Assembly (NCBI GenBank): GCA_037954235.1
Contig: JBBMOA010000012.1
Span: 1,369,001 to 1,433,000, forward strand
Length of the DNA stretch: 64,000 nt
Direction: 5' to 3'
From: Aulostomus chinensis
Taxonomy: Eukaryota; Chordata; Actinopteri; Syngnathiformes; Aulostomidae
Shown here: one piece after another, positions 62,801-64,000 of the stretch
Position numbering within the stretch: the stretch's first letter is position 1
Layout of the letters: every line of letters starts with the position of its first letter
The notes under the pieces: model-generated
Told to the model about the DNA's origin: nothing
What the model saw: only the letters and a program-made list of their open reading frames with translations
The model's database searches: none
Program-made: the position numbers and the translations under genes

Positions 62801-64000
62801 CTTCTCATTCAAACGACTGCAACAGGAACATGTGACGCATCAGAGGAGGAGGAAATGGTGTGCTTGCGCGCGACCTGTTGCACTGGGTGTCGGCTACGTA
62901 GTTTCCATCAGACAGGGTGACATACTGGCTCAGTGTGACCTCACGCTGCCGGCACTTCCTGAGACGCTTCCACATCTTTCCTGAAACCAGTCTGATTCCA
63001 TTCGTACTTCTCTGTCACCTGGCCACAACTCAGCATGAGTTTACGTGCTACTGAGGGGCTCCCCTCGCGGGCGCTGGCCTCATGGCTGAGCCCGCGCTCC
63101 GCTGCCACAGTGGGGACCGGAATGGACGCCACATCATCCAGAACAAACTGCCGAAAATATTCTCCCAGTGATCAGCAGCATTCAAGGATTTCCAGAGACT
63201 GGAAGCCACTGGAGCCAAGATTCCCTCCAAAGTTCCTTTTACGCAGCCTGATTGGTGCAGATTGTGATGCTCCTCTATGCATCCAATGGATTTGGAGGGG
63301 AAGCTCAGGCTGCAGTGTGACTCCAGCCAGTGGATCACCGTCACACGGCTCCAGACCTCAGTGTCATTGTTACTCAATCAATCAGTGACAGTTGCTTTCT
63401 ATCCCGTACCGACACCCTCTGAGCAGCCGTTGGCCTTGTTGAGTTTAATAGGCTGAAGAAATAGAATTTAGTTGACGTGCAGCTGAAACTGAGCATGATG
63501 GGTAATCTTCTGGAGTCTGTCTTCAGTCGTGGTTTGTTCCCCAGACGAACGAGGAAAATATCAGTTTCTTGCTTTGTAAAAGAACTTTTTTTAAGTGCTA
63601 TGGTGAGATCCAGTAGAGTTGTTTTATCTGAGCTGCTGTCCAGTTCAGGAAAGGAGAATTGGGTGAGTGGGTGGATGGAGCCAGTGGAAGCCTCCGGGAC
63701 TTCATCACACTGACCAGAAAATCCAAACAATAAGCTGAGAGCTGCAGAGAGCCGAGCTGATCGCCAGTGGAGCCGACACTACTTCACCCTCCGGAACATA
63801 ACTTGTATTTGGATCCACATTAAGCAGCACTGTGTGGCAGGCGCACATTCTGAGAGCCACACAAGTGAACATTACATCATCACGCAAAAGAATATGATTA
63901 CAATGGGGGGGGGGGGGGGTGGCTCCTACTAAACCAAAATTCCAAATGATCCCACTCACGATGAAATTGAATAATATTCAGTTCGTCGTCTAAACACTCC

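Larger units (their letters stand above)
51440..64000. other. 5' region or first intron of gene 2
   Basis: No exon with a recognisable protein family was found. Known DPP6/DPP10 genes have very long first introns, so this may all be intron 1. It holds simple repeats, MITE and retroposon fragments, a CpG-rich patch (about 55500-55980), hairpins and AT-rich stretches, listed separately. The rest is unrecognised. Confidence 0.6.

Overview
This is eukaryotic, vertebrate DNA, almost certainly from a teleost and probably a percomorph. Short exons are separated by GT...AG introns. Introns are rich in (CA)n/(TG)n, and the window carries several copies of a short dispersed repeat that ends in a GGAT tail, an L2-like LINE, and AGCTAGC/GCTAA-rich foldback elements. 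No prokaryotic operon, CRISPR array, rRNA or convincing tRNA gene was seen.

The window is organised around two paralogous genes of the non-catalytic dipeptidyl-peptidase family (DPP10 type, Kv4 channel auxiliary subunits), arranged tail to tail. Gene 1 is on the + strand (3327-24906). It has 23 coding exons in the window, equivalent to exons 4-26. They encode the last 705 residues to a stop at 24904-24906, and the 5' end (cytoplasmic tail, membrane segment) lies left of the window. Gene 2 is on the - strand (51439 down to 29605). It has 25 coding exons, from the membrane-segment exon to a stop at 29607-29605: 776 codons in one open frame without its first exon. Splice phase is the same at every paired junction, and exon lengths are identical except for four pairs that differ by whole codons. 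The stop codons are 4.7 kb apart, so the genes converge.

Layout: 1-3326, upstream intron of gene 1 with an L2-like LINE fragment, a (TA/CA) tract and a foldback element. 3327-24906, gene 1, including an 8-bp tandem array seeded at a LINE tail (12.25-12.72 kb) and a 2.7-kb CTCTR pentamer satellite (18.1-20.8 kb). 24907-29604, intergenic, with candidate polyadenylation signals for both genes and a foldback element. 29605-51439, gene 2, with a 36-copy 43-bp minisatellite (31.33-32.89 kb) and a 0.94-kb GGAT array inside a short retroposon (34.9-35.8 kb). 51440-64000, upstream first intron or 5' region of gene 2, with a CpG-rich patch near 55.5-56.0 kb, three strong perfect hairpins and several AT-rich stretches that look like conserved non-coding DNA.

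Both encoded proteins should be inactive as peptidases, because the serine nucleophile is Gly in gene 1 and Ala in gene 2. Their expected role is binding Kv4 (A-type) potassium channels. The most notable signals are: exon 20 is about 92% identical between the genes while the neighbouring exons are only about 50% identical, which points to inter-locus gene conversion; gene 2 has two non-GT (GC) donors; a 36-copy array carrying a donor-like GAG|GTATGG in each unit begins about 10 nt past a real donor; and retroposon tails have expanded into large arrays. Exon calls were made by hand translation and comparison with the remembered DPP10/DPP6 family pattern. No database search was run.
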